A program made the translations under genes and the position numbers. Below, piece after piece: positions 34,608-43,692 of a stretch of 54,405 nt of DNA. Position 1 is the first letter of the stretch; every line of letters begins with the position of its first letter. This DNA comes from Treponema sp. (GTDB lineage Bacteria; Spirochaetota; Spirochaetia; Treponematales; Treponemataceae), in assembly GCA_016297405.1 (NCBI GenBank), contig JAEDGP010000005.1, forward strand, positions 1 through 54,405, given 5' to 3'. The notes under the pieces were generated by a model. It saw only the letters and a list, made by a program, of their open reading frames with translations, was not told the DNA's origin and ran no database searches.

Positions 34608-35173
34608 TTTCCACCTTCATCATCAAGTCCACAATCCTTATGGGAAAAAAACAGATTTTCCCTGTCTTCTTGTCCGTCTGTTACGCAACCTTTTTCCAAA
34701 GCACGCAGAAAATCCCTGTAAACAGCAGCTTTTTCATAATTTTCTTCCGCTACGGCCTGTTCCAGTTTGGACTGCAAATCGTTTCTGTCTGTGATGGAAC
34801 TTCGAAATCCCCGAAGGCGCTTGGGAAGGCTTCCCTGCCATGAAACATCAATTCCTTTTCCTTTCAAAAAAGATTTGATTTCTTCGTCAAAAACACTGTA
34901 ACATTCAGGGCAGCCTGCTTTCATGAATTTTTTTATATCGAACAGACTTCTGCCGCAAACAGGACATAACCTTTTTGATTCAGGATTCTTTTCCTCGCAT
35001 TTTTCAATGAATTCGGTGAATATGGAATCCACATTCATCTTTCCCCCGCTTCCAGCCATGACACCACGGGCGGCTGCACAAGGAGGGCAAAGGTTTATTT
35101 TTCTTTTGCCACCATTATAAGACTGTTCTATGAATATGCAGGCATCATTTTTATTACACAAATCGCACAACAC
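34604..35173 (-). CDS. mcsA: McsA-like zinc-finger, UVR-motif protein
   Basis: Activator of McsB in Firmicutes. 189 residues with four C-x-x-C pairs (Cys3/6, 29/32, 70/73, 88/91), two zinc sites, then LPKRLRGFRSS and a UVR motif (about 130-156; QAVAEENYEKAAVYRDFLRA). The layout follows Bacillus McsA closely. GTG 35171-35173 is the start, with AAGGA seven bases upstream. The C-terminal 30 residues are acidic and unalignable. Four bases after lolE and overlapping mcsB. Confidence 0.86.
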   Translation of the reverse strand: MLCDLCNKNDACIFIEQSYNGGKRKINLCPPCAAARGVMAGSGGKMNVDSIFTEFIEKCEEKNPESKRLCPVCGRSLFDIKKFMKAGCPECYSVFDEEIKSFLKGKGIDVSWQGSLPKRLRGFRSSITDRNDLQSKLEQAVAEENYEKAAVYRDFLRALEKGCVTDGQEDRENLFFSHKDCGLDDEGGK

Positions 35174-35177
35174 TTTT

Positions 35178-36500
35178 CTATCCTTTTCGAATTATATCAA
35201 GAGGTTTTTCTTTACCAGCTTTCACAGACGGAATTATGGAAACGATGGCAGAAAGCAAAATTACACAGAAACAAAGAAAAACAATCTGCTCAACCGGAAT
35301 CCTTACTGGAATGGAAGAAAGATAATAAGCCTTGTCCATCAACACAATCTGATCCTGATTCCACTGCCCTGTGAAAAGACTTCTAAAGCTCATTCCTTTA
35401 TTCAATACGAATTCCAATGCATTTATTATCTGATTGATATTCAGGGAAACCACAAGGCCCAAAGGAAGTCCCAAAGCAATTCCAAGAACACAGCTCAATA
35501 TTCCAGCAAACAAAAAGGCAGCAACCACAAAAGAAGGAGAAGCTCCTACGCTTTTTATGATTGCTATTTCTTTCTTTCGTTCCATCACAAGCATTACCAG
35601 TGCCGAGGAAATGTTTACGCTGGCAATAAGCACAACAAAAAGCATGATCAGAACTAGCAAAAACTTTGTGGAAGTATAGCGTTCAAGTCTGGCTGCATGA
35701 ATCTCTGACCAGTTTTCCACAACCACATGGCCTTTAGCGATTTTATCCACCTGCTGCTGCACAGCATATAAATTTGACGAAAAAGGATCTTCCAGGTCTA
35801 TCAGCACAGAACTAGTACGGGTATCTTCTGAGGCAAACGAAATAGTTTCACCAATTGGAACGAAAATCCAAAGACTGTCTATTTCCTGATATCCGGAAGA
35901 AACCACCGCACCTACCTTAAAACCTGTCATTTTGGGCCGCAGATTTCCATCCTGACTAGAAGTTGTAACCAGTCTGAAGCTGTCTCCCAAATGAAGATCA
36001 AGCTTTTCTGCAATAACCTGGGACACCACACATTCCTTCGGATTCTTTCCAAAGTCTTCAAGGCTTCCTTGCAGAACTTCAATCATTGAAGAAAAAGCTT
36101 CATTATTTTTGAAGATATCATCCCTGACCCCACGAACAAGAGCTCCACTCCTATAGTTTTTTCCAGCCGCCAATGCCCAAACATTAATTTCAGGCCAGAC
36201 AGCTTGTACATCAGGTATTTCTTCAATACTCCTGCAATATTCCTCAAACTGCCCATAATCTTTTGATAGTGGACTGGATTTTCGCACAAGTCCGTGAATA
36301 CTGCCAGAGGAAAGGCCAATAAGTCTTTGGGTCATTGCAGAAACTAGAGATTCAGAAACAGACAAAACGCATACCAAAGGAACTATACTTACGGCTATAC
36401 ATAAAATGGCTCCTAGCATACTCTTTCGCGCACTTGAATTTTTGTTTGACTTGGGAAAGACAAGCCTGAATCCGAATGACAAGGAAGGCAAAAGATTCAT
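35178..36500 (-). CDS. lolE: LolC/LolE-type lipoprotein-release ABC permease (second copy)
   Basis: 440 residues. One N-terminal membrane helix (about 29-50), a large periplasmic domain (about 55-260; KDYGQFEEYCRSIEEI, VWPEINVWALAAG), and three C-terminal helices (about 278-305, 325-355, 400-425), the MacB/FtsX-like permease layout. With the ATPase and the other permease it should extract lipoproteins from the inner membrane. Which of the two is LolC or LolE cannot be told from sequence by eye; the names are provisional. Its ATG abuts the stop of the ATPase gene. Confidence 0.82.
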   Translation of the reverse strand: MNLLPSLSFGFRLVFPKSNKNSSARKSMLGAILCIAVSIVPLVCVLSVSESLVSAMTQRLIGLSSGSIHGLVRKSSPLSKDYGQFEEYCRSIEEIPDVQAVWPEINVWALAAGKNYRSGALVRGVRDDIFKNNEAFSSMIEVLQGSLEDFGKNPKECVVSQVIAEKLDLHLGDSFRLVTTSSQDGNLRPKMTGFKVGAVVSSGYQEIDSLWIFVPIGETISFASEDTRTSSVLIDLEDPFSSNLYAVQQQVDKIAKGHVVVENWSEIHAARLERYTSTKFLLVLIMLFVVLIASVNISSALVMLVMERKKEIAIIKSVGASPSFVVAAFLFAGILSCVLGIALGLPLGLVVSLNINQIINALEFVLNKGMSFRSLFTGQWNQDQIVLMDKAYYLSSIPVRIPVEQIVFLCFCVILLSAIVSIIPSVKAGKEKPLDIIRKG

Positions 36501-37199
36501 TTAAGATTCTCTCCTTTCCTTAAGGGACTTTATTACACCGCCATTTTCCAGGGCAAAGATATTCTGCCCCATGGAAGCAATTGAAAAGTCATGTGTTACA
36601 AGCAAAAGAGTTTTTCTGTATTTTTCACTCATAGAAAAAAGAAGTTCACCGATTTTACCTGCATTCCCTGGATCCAGGTTTCCGGTAGGTTCATCAGCCA
36701 ATATCAGGGAAGGGTCATTTATAAGTGCCCTGGCAACGGCAATTCTTTGGCGTTCTCCACCAGAAAGCTCTGACGGAAGGTGATCCATTCGCTTTTCAAG
36801 ACCTACATCGCAGATAAGCTGTTTAGCCTTCAAAATCCCATCCCTTTTTTTGCCACCGGCCATGCAGTAAGGCAAATAAACGTTTTCCAAAGCTGTAAAA
36901 TCTTTCAGAAGATAATGAAATTGAAACACAAATCCCACAAAAGAAAGCCTGTATTTGGCAAGTTCCTTTTCAGAAAGTTCGGTGACGTTCCATTTTCCTG
37001 CAACAATTTTTCCGCCGGTTGCATTATCAATCCCACCAATAATATTCAGCAAGGTGCTTTTTCCGCTGCCACTTGTGCCAACAATCACGTTGGAACTGCC
37101 TTCCTGAATTTGAAGATTCAGCTTGTTGAGCACTGTCAGCTTTTCGCTTTTCCCTTCGTATTTTTTCTCAAGATCGGTAATAGTCAATATATTACTCAT
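36501..37199 (-). CDS. lolD: Lipoprotein-release ABC transporter ATPase
   Basis: 232 residues. Walker A GTSGSGKSTLL at 41-51, Q-loop FVFQFHYLLKDFTALENV (about 90-107), signature LSGGERQRIAVARAL (about 144-158), Walker B LILADEPTGNLDP (about 164-176) and H-loop LLVTHD (about 198). The signature and the LDP end are those of the LolD/MacB group. It lies between two FtsX-like permeases, overlapping the first by 8 bases, which fixes the assignment as a lipoprotein-release or MacB-like system. Confidence 0.9.
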   Translation of the reverse strand: MSNILTITDLEKKYEGKSEKLTVLNKLNLQIQEGSSNVIVGTSGSGKSTLLNIIGGIDNATGGKIVAGKWNVTELSEKELAKYRLSFVGFVFQFHYLLKDFTALENVYLPYCMAGGKKRDGILKAKQLICDVGLEKRMDHLPSELSGGERQRIAVARALINDPSLILADEPTGNLDPGNAGKIGELLFSMSEKYRKTLLLVTHDFSIASMGQNIFALENGGVIKSLKERRES

Positions 37200-38514
37200 T
37201 GTGAAGCACCTCCTGGATATTCATTTTCAAAACGTTGCAGCCAGCCCTTTCGCTTGCAATCAAAGGGGCCAAAAGCCCAAAGGCGCAAATCATAACCACT
37301 TCCTTCCAAAAAATTATTGCAGGAATCGAGGCATAAATGGCAAACATAGGATTTTCATACACATATTGGGCTGCCGAAGGATTGAAGACAACTGCATAAT
37401 AGTAGTTGCAATAGAAAACGATTTTTGAAATCACCTCAAAAACAACATCTATATTCATGCTGAGCAAAAGTCCAAGAACCAGGCCTATCAAAGTTCCCTT
37501 CAGGCCAAGTAAGAAGCCCCGAAAAACAAATATGGATTTTATCTGCATTCTGGTTCCTCCAAGGGCCTGTAGCGTTGAAATTTCAGTTGCCCTTTCAAAA
37601 ACCAGGCGGCGCATTCCATTGTAGATATTTATTCCCACTACCACAAAAATCAGGAGAACAAGGAAAAGCAGGATATTTTTTTCAATCTTCAGAGTATTGA
37701 AAAAACTCCTGTTGAACTGTCTCCACGAAACAGCTTTTGCTTTTGGAAAACGCTTTTGGATGTCAACAATCAAAGAAGCATCATCTTCATGATCGATAAG
37801 TTTTATGGAAAAGGTCACATTCTGGTCCTTGGCAAAATGATTTCGAGCAGTCTGAACCCCAACAAATGCGAAAGTCTGGTCTATATCCAGATAGCCTGAA
37901 GAAAAAACACCAGTTACATTCAGTTTACGATCATTCGAAACAAGGGAAACATCCTTCGATCCGCTTAAAGCAAAGAGATTTACCTGGCTGCCATTTTTTA
38001 CGCCAAGGCCTTCAGCCGCAAGGGAATATCCAAGCACAACACTATCCTTTGAAGACAAATCAAAATCGCCCCAAACCATATGTATGTTCTTCGCAAACCC
38101 CGGATCTTTTTGCAGGATATCCTGGTCTACAGCTTTTATCAAAGCACAGGATTCCCGATTCTTTCCGGCTGTCATCAAGGCCTGTGCCTGATATGTTTGA
38201 CTTGAGCAAAGTATGCGGGAATCCGATTCAATAAAATCAATAAAATCAACGATATCTTCTTCGCCTAAATCACTGACCTGTACATGAAAGGAATCCAACT
38301 CGATCAATGGTGAAATAGAAGTCATCTGAAAGCCGTTCATTACGCTCATTACAGTTATAAGGGTCATAACCCCAAATCCTATACCCAAAACTGCAAGGAT
38401 TCCGGTTACTTTTGAATTTCCTTTTTTATCTACCGATGCAAAACGCTTTGAAACGAAAGCAACCCAAAGCCGCTTCTGAAAAAAATTGACGATTGCTGTG
38501 ACAAGCCTATTCAT
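37192..38514 (-). CDS. lolC: LolC/LolE-type lipoprotein-release ABC permease (first copy)
   Basis: 440 residues, the same topology as its partner: an N-terminal helix (about 36-60; VTGILAVLGIGFGVMTLITV), a periplasmic domain to about 275 and three helices in the last 165 residues with LLFLVLLIFVVVGINIYNG and the family's F-x-x-x-A-T-E-I-S-x-L-x-A-x-G pattern (FERATEISTLQALGGTRMQ). It begins in overlap with the previous gene's stop and ends in overlap with lolD. Confidence 0.82.
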   Translation of the reverse strand: MNRLVTAIVNFFQKRLWVAFVSKRFASVDKKGNSKVTGILAVLGIGFGVMTLITVMSVMNGFQMTSISPLIELDSFHVQVSDLGEEDIVDFIDFIESDSRILCSSQTYQAQALMTAGKNRESCALIKAVDQDILQKDPGFAKNIHMVWGDFDLSSKDSVVLGYSLAAEGLGVKNGSQVNLFALSGSKDVSLVSNDRKLNVTGVFSSGYLDIDQTFAFVGVQTARNHFAKDQNVTFSIKLIDHEDDASLIVDIQKRFPKAKAVSWRQFNRSFFNTLKIEKNILLFLVLLIFVVVGINIYNGMRRLVFERATEISTLQALGGTRMQIKSIFVFRGFLLGLKGTLIGLVLGLLLSMNIDVVFEVISKIVFYCNYYYAVVFNPSAAQYVYENPMFAIYASIPAIIFWKEVVMICAFGLLAPLIASERAGCNVLKMNIQEVLHNE

Positions 38515-39697
38515 AAGAAGCGCTCCTTCTTACAGCCCCATTTACCAGGAAAACATCTTTTTTGTGGATGCCCCCTTCGTAATATGATTCAACCGTAAAA
38601 CCCGAATCGAAAATCGATGTGGTGATAAAATCCACATCGGAAGTATGTACAGTTGACAAGCGAAGCTTATCATCTTCAAAATAAAAATAATCAGGTTCCC
38701 AATCGTCGACTTTATATTCGTAAACTTCCTTTCTCTTTACACTATACTTGAGCTTTCTGCTTTCATTCCGGTAGGTAAAATTCCACGATTCCTTCTGGAT
38801 GACCTTACCGTTTTCGTCATACACCCAATTGACGACTTCCTTCTTAAGCATATCCTCAATATCTTCCCCAACCTTTTCCTTTTCATACAGAACAGTAGAA
38901 ATCACTTTTCCTTCACCGTTGTATTCAATCGTTTTTCTAAAACTTTCACCTTGAGAAACACAGGATAATGGGATGGATTTTTCCCCTTCATAGGAATATG
39001 AGTTCGTACAGTCAAGCACAAAACCTTTATCCGAATCCTTATGCCAGTTTTCCATTTTCGAAAGACGCATTCTGGAATCATAGAATCGCCGCACCCCGCT
39101 TTTATCATCAGCAGAAAGAACTATGGAATCTTCCTGGCCTTTATGACAGGCAATATACTGCTCATCTGCACCATAAAGCAAAAGGCTATGGTCAGAGCCG
39201 CGTACATATTTTTGATCCTGTCCATTTTGTCTGGAGGCAGCTTCCATGGTTTTCGAAACAAGCACATCCAGTTCCGAATCCTGATTCAACGCCATCACAT
39301 CATCCAAATCCATAAGGGGCTGCGGCACATTCACCCCATCGCTATAATGAAATCCACTTATGGTCTTGGAAATCCAGGAAAGATTTCCGCTGTAGGGATT
39401 TTCTGCCCATTCATATTCAAAATAGCCTTTCAGAGCAGGATTTATGAGTTCAATCAAGGCCACTGTTCTTCCCTGGGGCAATGTGCATCTGGAAGTCAAC
39501 ACAGAAAGCAAAAACATATTTGGATTTGAAGACATATCAACCGAATCTTTGTTCTTCAGATACAATGCGTAGTCTTTTTTCAAAACCGTAAGATAATAAT
39601 CCTGAAGCTTTGCCTGATCTTTATCCTCAGCCCATAACAGGACATTCAAGACAACTGAAATGAGAAAAAAAGATATTGCTTTCTTAAGAGGGAACAT
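38507..39697 (-). CDS. Secreted protein of unknown function next to the Lol genes
   Basis: About 396 residues from ATG 39695-39697, one base after the ftsY stop; a TTG further upstream lies inside ftsY. Signal peptide about 1-24 (AISFFLISVVLNVLLWAE). The body is hydrophilic with Tyr-rich, RHS-like strands in the C-terminal half (YDENGKVIQKESWNFTY, YEYKVDDWEPDYFYFED), suggesting beta structure. I recognise no family. Its fixed place between ftsY and lolC suggests a link to lipoprotein or envelope export, but this is only context. Confidence 0.7.
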   Translation of the reverse strand: MFPLKKAISFFLISVVLNVLLWAEDKDQAKLQDYYLTVLKKDYALYLKNKDSVDMSSNPNMFLLSVLTSRCTLPQGRTVALIELINPALKGYFEYEWAENPYSGNLSWISKTISGFHYSDGVNVPQPLMDLDDVMALNQDSELDVLVSKTMEAASRQNGQDQKYVRGSDHSLLLYGADEQYIACHKGQEDSIVLSADDKSGVRRFYDSRMRLSKMENWHKDSDKGFVLDCTNSYSYEGEKSIPLSCVSQGESFRKTIEYNGEGKVISTVLYEKEKVGEDIEDMLKKEVVNWVYDENGKVIQKESWNFTYRNESRKLKYSVKRKEVYEYKVDDWEPDYFYFEDDKLRLSTVHTSDVDFITTSIFDSGFTVESYYEGGIHKKDVFLVNGAVRRSASYE

Positions 39698-39698
39698 A

Positions 39699-40574
39699 TT
39701 ACAAATCAAGGAAACCGTTTACATACTCTTCTGCATTGAATTTTCGTATGTTCTGATACTTCTCTCCATCGCATACGAACGCTACCGGAATATTCAGCTC
39801 CTTGCCAATGGAAACGGCTACTCCACCTTTTGCGGTGGAATCATATTTAGTAAGGATGACTGCATCTATACCTACCGCTTCATTAAAAACCTCTGCCTGA
39901 CGCAAAGCATTTTGCCCCGTAGTAGAATCGAGCACAAGAATTTTCCTGTAAAGCCCTTCGCTGGCCTTGCTTTTGCAGATGCGGTCGATTTTCTGAAGTT
40001 CCTGCACAAGATTTTCCTTATTGTGCAGACGTCCCGCTGTATCGGCAATGACAAGGCCAGACCCCTTTGCGCTGGCAGCATCCGCAGCATCAAAAACTAC
40101 TGCCGAAGGGTCAGAGCCATGCTGATGGCTTACTACGCGCACATCAAGATTCTTGCCATGCATGGAAAGCTGTTCAATGGCGGCTGCACGGAAAGTATCT
40201 GCACTGGCAAGCACCAGATTGGAAACACTTCCTTTAAAATATGAAGCAAGCTTTGCAACACTTGTAGTCTTACCAACTCCATTCACTCCAAGCACCATCC
40301 AGATATTCAGTGACTTGTCGTCAATTACAGGGTGAATATCTATCTCTTTTACATATTCCAAAAGAATGCGTTTTAGTTCTTGCGTTATTTCATCTGAACC
40401 TTCTATCTTTTTCTTTTTGCAGCTTTCTTCCAGCATTTCGGCTATTTCAAACGAAGTTTTTGCCCCAATATCACCTTCTATAAGAGTATCCGTAAGTTCT
40501 TCAAAAAATTCCTCGTTTATTTTGCTTTTGCCAAAAAGGCCCTTCAATTTCTGGCCAAATGAAATCTTTCCCAT
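39699..40574 (-). CDS. ftsY: Signal recognition particle receptor FtsY
   Basis: GTPase that delivers SRP-bound ribosomes to the Sec translocon. 291 residues: short N-domain (about 1-85), then the NG domain with G1 GVNGVGKTTSVAKLA (96-110), DTFRAAAIEQL, G3 DTAGRLHN (about 178) and G4 TKYD (about 238). The acidic A-domain found in E. coli is missing, as in many bacteria. ATG 40572-40574 has AGAGGAA six bases upstream. Ends in overlap with the next gene's start region. Confidence 0.96.
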   Translation of the reverse strand: MGKISFGQKLKGLFGKSKINEEFFEELTDTLIEGDIGAKTSFEIAEMLEESCKKKKIEGSDEITQELKRILLEYVKEIDIHPVIDDKSLNIWMVLGVNGVGKTTSVAKLASYFKGSVSNLVLASADTFRAAAIEQLSMHGKNLDVRVVSHQHGSDPSAVVFDAADAASAKGSGLVIADTAGRLHNKENLVQELQKIDRICKSKASEGLYRKILVLDSTTGQNALRQAEVFNEAVGIDAVILTKYDSTAKGGVAVSIGKELNIPVAFVCDGEKYQNIRKFNAEEYVNGFLDL

Positions 40575-40617
40575 TTATATTTCCTCTTCTTGATTATATC
40601 CTATTTCAAACAAATTC

Positions 40618-42438
40618 TCATGGATTTAATTCTTCCACGATATTTTCACCGTCCACCACGCTTTCATCAAAATTCCCAAGGCCTTTTTCCATATCAGTCT
40701 CGTTAAATTTTCCATCCGTGTCCAGTTTTTCTTCTTCATGATTCTGATTTTCACCATTTTTTTCTGCGCGAAGTTGGATTTTTGTAAGCTCTTTTGATGA
40801 AATTTTCTTTGCTTTTGTGGGAATCACGGAATTTGCAGCCTTCAGATACCTGAAAAGCTCAAACAAAAACAGCGCCCCGCAACCCGCTGAAATGCCAACG
40901 CATATATTCGAAGCGGTCTCCCACTTGCGGGCAGTTTCATATGACATTCCAGCCCCGTCATTATATGCTTTTGCACTGGAAACATGGTTTCCATAACAAT
41001 AAAACGCCGGTACAAGGGAAACTATGAGGGCACTGTAGGAAGCGTACATCCATCTTCTGCGCACATCTATATACTTGCTTTTGTCAAAAGCCTTCAGATT
41101 CACCTTAAGATTTTCCATTGCCATAAGGTTTTGCGGAACATAAAAGTCTGCAGCCAGGCCTTCTTCGTCAATGAAGTGGCCCAGAATAAGCTTTCCGTCC
41201 AGCTTTATCTTTTCTATCTGGCTTTTAGGATCAATTTTTCCCCCAAGGACTCCATTAACAAAAAGAGAACCGGTAAGGTTTTTAAGCACAGCGATGTTGA
41301 CTTCCCCATAGTTTTTCTTTTCCATCTTTACAGAAACATTGAACCGCCTGTTTCCGGTAAAAGAATAATCCATAGAAACGGACTTATATCCATCAGCAAA
41401 GAAAAGAATGCTGTGGGGACCGCTTTGAACCCTCACCTTTTGGGGAACTGTTTTATATATTACATCATCGATTGCCAGTGAAGTCGTGGACAAAGCATCA
41501 TCGGACTCAACATTGAACTCAATCTCCACAGGCATCGATTGTGCGATTTTTGGAGTCAGCTGCATCGCAATGCTTTTTGAAATGAGGTCGATGTCATCAC
41601 TCATACCTGTTTCCACAGCATACCCAATAACCCTGGCACCTGGATACTGATAGAGTTTTGCCTGAACGCTTATATATGAACCGTATACGGTAATATTTCC
41701 TGTAATAAGACCATTTATCCTGCTGTCTACGCAAGCCTTCTGAAACTGATAGGATTGAAATAAATCCTCCTCAGAGCTTTCAACATTGGACTGCACATCA
41801 GAAAAAACAAAAAGCTTGCCGCTGTCATTTCCGTAGAGCACGATTTTTTCCAGAGGAGCTGACTGAATCTCATCATCATCGCTCTTGAAAAACTGGGCAA
41901 ATGTATTCTTTGACTCAGTTTCAACAACGGTCTTTCCCTCAAGGATATCCTTATCACGTTCTTCGTCTTTTTTGATGGCATCGGAAAACTTTTCAATCGC
42001 TTTTTTTTCCGCATCTAAGTTTTCGTCTATTTGCCTGTGAATTTTCGCTATTTTTGCGTCACTTTCCTTCAGTTTTCGTTTGAGACGGCCCTTTGAATAG
42101 TTTTGCAGAAAAATCGCATCCCGGTTCTTCACTTCCTTAGAAAGCTGCAGAAAAAGGGATAGCCTTTCTTTTCTGAAATCATAGGATTTACGGTCCAGGA
42201 GCTCCTGCGCCCTTGGCTTTCTGTGCAGGTTTTCCGCAATCTGCTCCAAAATCAAAGACGGTATGGAAATTGCCACGGAATCCGACATTTTTGAGGAAAT
42301 ATTCTTTTGTGTATAGGAAAACTTGTATCCGGCAAGGGACCAGTTATGTTCCTGTGCCACAGCAAAAAAGCCGCAGATGGCAGAAAGCCATGCGCAAACA
42401 CAAATTTTCTTGAAATTACAGCTCTTCGTCCCTTTCAT
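40618..42438 (-). CDS. Large envelope protein with PEGA-like region and two membrane helices
   Basis: About 606 residues from ATG 42436-42438; an earlier ATG at 42477 lies within prfB. The ribosome binding site of the chosen start is abnormally close, so translation may be coupled to prfB. It has a signal-peptide-like start (FKKICVCAWLSAICGFFAVA), a helical, charged segment (about 60-170), a PEGA-like beta segment (VPQKVRVQSGPHSILFFADGY, about 325-345) and two membrane helices near 460-480 and 515-535, followed by an acidic tail. Probably a membrane-anchored periplasmic protein. Family not recognised; N-terminus uncertain. Confidence 0.68.
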   Translation of the reverse strand: MKGTKSCNFKKICVCAWLSAICGFFAVAQEHNWSLAGYKFSYTQKNISSKMSDSVAISIPSLILEQIAENLHRKPRAQELLDRKSYDFRKERLSLFLQLSKEVKNRDAIFLQNYSKGRLKRKLKESDAKIAKIHRQIDENLDAEKKAIEKFSDAIKKDEERDKDILEGKTVVETESKNTFAQFFKSDDDEIQSAPLEKIVLYGNDSGKLFVFSDVQSNVESSEEDLFQSYQFQKACVDSRINGLITGNITVYGSYISVQAKLYQYPGARVIGYAVETGMSDDIDLISKSIAMQLTPKIAQSMPVEIEFNVESDDALSTTSLAIDDVIYKTVPQKVRVQSGPHSILFFADGYKSVSMDYSFTGNRRFNVSVKMEKKNYGEVNIAVLKNLTGSLFVNGVLGGKIDPKSQIEKIKLDGKLILGHFIDEEGLAADFYVPQNLMAMENLKVNLKAFDKSKYIDVRRRWMYASYSALIVSLVPAFYCYGNHVSSAKAYNDGAGMSYETARKWETASNICVGISAGCGALFLFELFRYLKAANSVIPTKAKKISSKELTKIQLRAEKNGENQNHEEEKLDTDGKFNETDMEKGLGNFDESVVDGENIVEELNP

Positions 42439-43552
42439 CTCCAGAATCCATAGGAAGACCTTTCCATTTGGCCACAAGATAGGCGTCCATGAACTGATCT
42501 ATATCCCCATCCATTACTGCCTGAATATTTCCTGATTCACATTTTGTGCGATGGTCCTTTACCATGGTGTAAGGCTGGAAAACATAGGAACGAATCTGAT
42601 TCCCCCAGGAAATATCCTTTTTTTCCCCGGCAAATTTAGCGTTTTCCTTTTCCTTTTGTTCCCTGTAATATTCGTACAGCTTTGCACGAAGCATGTTCAT
42701 ACAAGCCTGACGATTGAAAATCTGGCTTCGTTCGCTCTGGCAGGCAACAACTATTCCTGTAGGAATATGAGTAAAGCGAACTGCCGAATCCGTCTTATTT
42801 ACATGCTGACCGCCTTTTCCGCCTGCACGATATGTATCAATTCTAAGGTCGTCAGGCTTAATCTCAACCTCTATGGAATCATCAAGAACAGGAAAAACAT
42901 AAACGCTGGCAAAGGAAGTATGACGGCGTGCATTCGCATCAAATGGAGAAATTCGCACAAGGCGATGGATGCCGGCTTCACCTTTCAAATAGCCATATAC
43001 GTAATCACCGTCAATTTGAAGCGTTACTGATTTGATTCCACCTTCAGCTTCAAGTATATCAACCACTTCTATCTTAAAATCATGTCGTTCAGCCCATCTG
43101 GTATACATTCTGTTCAGCATGTACGCCCAGTCTTCAGCTTCTGTTCCTCCAGCTCCAGAATGAATCGTGATGAAAGCAGATGAATCGTCCACTTCGCCGC
43201 TTAAAAGATTCAGCACATTAAGCTTTTCAAAAGTTTCCCGTCCGCTTTTGAGCATTGACGAAACTTCTTCCTCATCGGCAGCATCCTGGCTTTCTTCCGC
43301 CAGTTCATACATGGCCTGAATATCATCCATCTGGGCCAAAAGCTCTTTCCATGGCTCGATTCGCCCCTTAAGCTTTCGCACTCCTGCCATTATCTTTTCA
43401 GCTTTTTCATGATCGTCCCAAAAACCTGGTGCTTCTGTCAAAGCCATCTTCTCATCTATTTTTTTCTGAATGCTTTCTGAATCAAGCCGATTCCATACAT
43501 TCATTATATCTTCCTTAAGCTGCGCAACAGGCATTTTTAAATCTTCCAGCAT
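42416..43552 (-). CDS. prfB: Peptide chain release factor 2
   Basis: Ends translation at UGA and UAA codons. About 378 residues from ATG 43550-43552, preceded five bases upstream by AGAGGA; a TTG further upstream is less likely. The RF2-type recognition tripeptide SPF is in RISPFDANARR (about 201) and the catalytic GGQ in GGKGGQHVNK (about 246). The frame is continuous from the start: no programmed +1 frameshift is seen. Its own promoter lies at 43587-43615; it is the first gene of a chain that runs to 29895. Confidence 0.95.
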   Translation of the reverse strand: MLEDLKMPVAQLKEDIMNVWNRLDSESIQKKIDEKMALTEAPGFWDDHEKAEKIMAGVRKLKGRIEPWKELLAQMDDIQAMYELAEESQDAADEEEVSSMLKSGRETFEKLNVLNLLSGEVDDSSAFITIHSGAGGTEAEDWAYMLNRMYTRWAERHDFKIEVVDILEAEGGIKSVTLQIDGDYVYGYLKGEAGIHRLVRISPFDANARRHTSFASVYVFPVLDDSIEVEIKPDDLRIDTYRAGGKGGQHVNKTDSAVRFTHIPTGIVVACQSERSQIFNRQACMNMLRAKLYEYYREQKEKENAKFAGEKKDISWGNQIRSYVFQPYTMVKDHRTKCESGNIQAVMDGDIDQFMDAYLVAKWKGLPMDSGDERDEEL

Positions 43553-43586
43553 CTCATTCCTCTGAAACAACAATTATTCAGAATGA

Positions 43587-43615
43587 AGAATAAAATAAAG
43601 GCGATATATTGTCAA
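43587..43615 (-). promoter_or_regulatory. Promoter of the prfB-clpC gene chain
   Basis: Minus-strand perfect TTGACA (43610-43615), 17-base spacer, TATTCT (43587-43592), about 28 bases before the predicted transcription start to ATG 43552. It would drive some or all of the 13.6-kb chain to clpC, although internal promoters are likely. Confidence 0.62.
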
Positions 43616-43656
43616 ACTATGAAATGCCCCGGGTCATATCAATGGCACATAATTCT

Positions 43657-43684
43657 TTTACAGCAAAGTTATTCGTGTTATAAT
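43657..43684 (+). promoter_or_regulatory. Promoter of the CapA-like gene, giving an almost leaderless mRNA
   Basis: TTTACA (43657-43662), 16-base spacer, perfect TATAAT (43679-43684). The start codon is at 43693, so transcription would begin within about three bases of it. No Shine-Dalgarno is present. Confidence 0.62.
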
Positions 43685-43692
43685 AGAATAAT

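Noticed and set aside
35178..38514. FtsX/FtsE cell-division pair for the ABC genes.
   Set aside because: Two large permeases of 440 residues with a big periplasmic domain after the first helix fit LolC/LolE or MacB, not the roughly 300-residue FtsX.
42416..43552. Programmed +1 frameshift expected in many RF2 genes.
   Set aside because: The frame is continuous from a well-placed ATG through the SPF and GGQ motifs, with no internal stop near the start.
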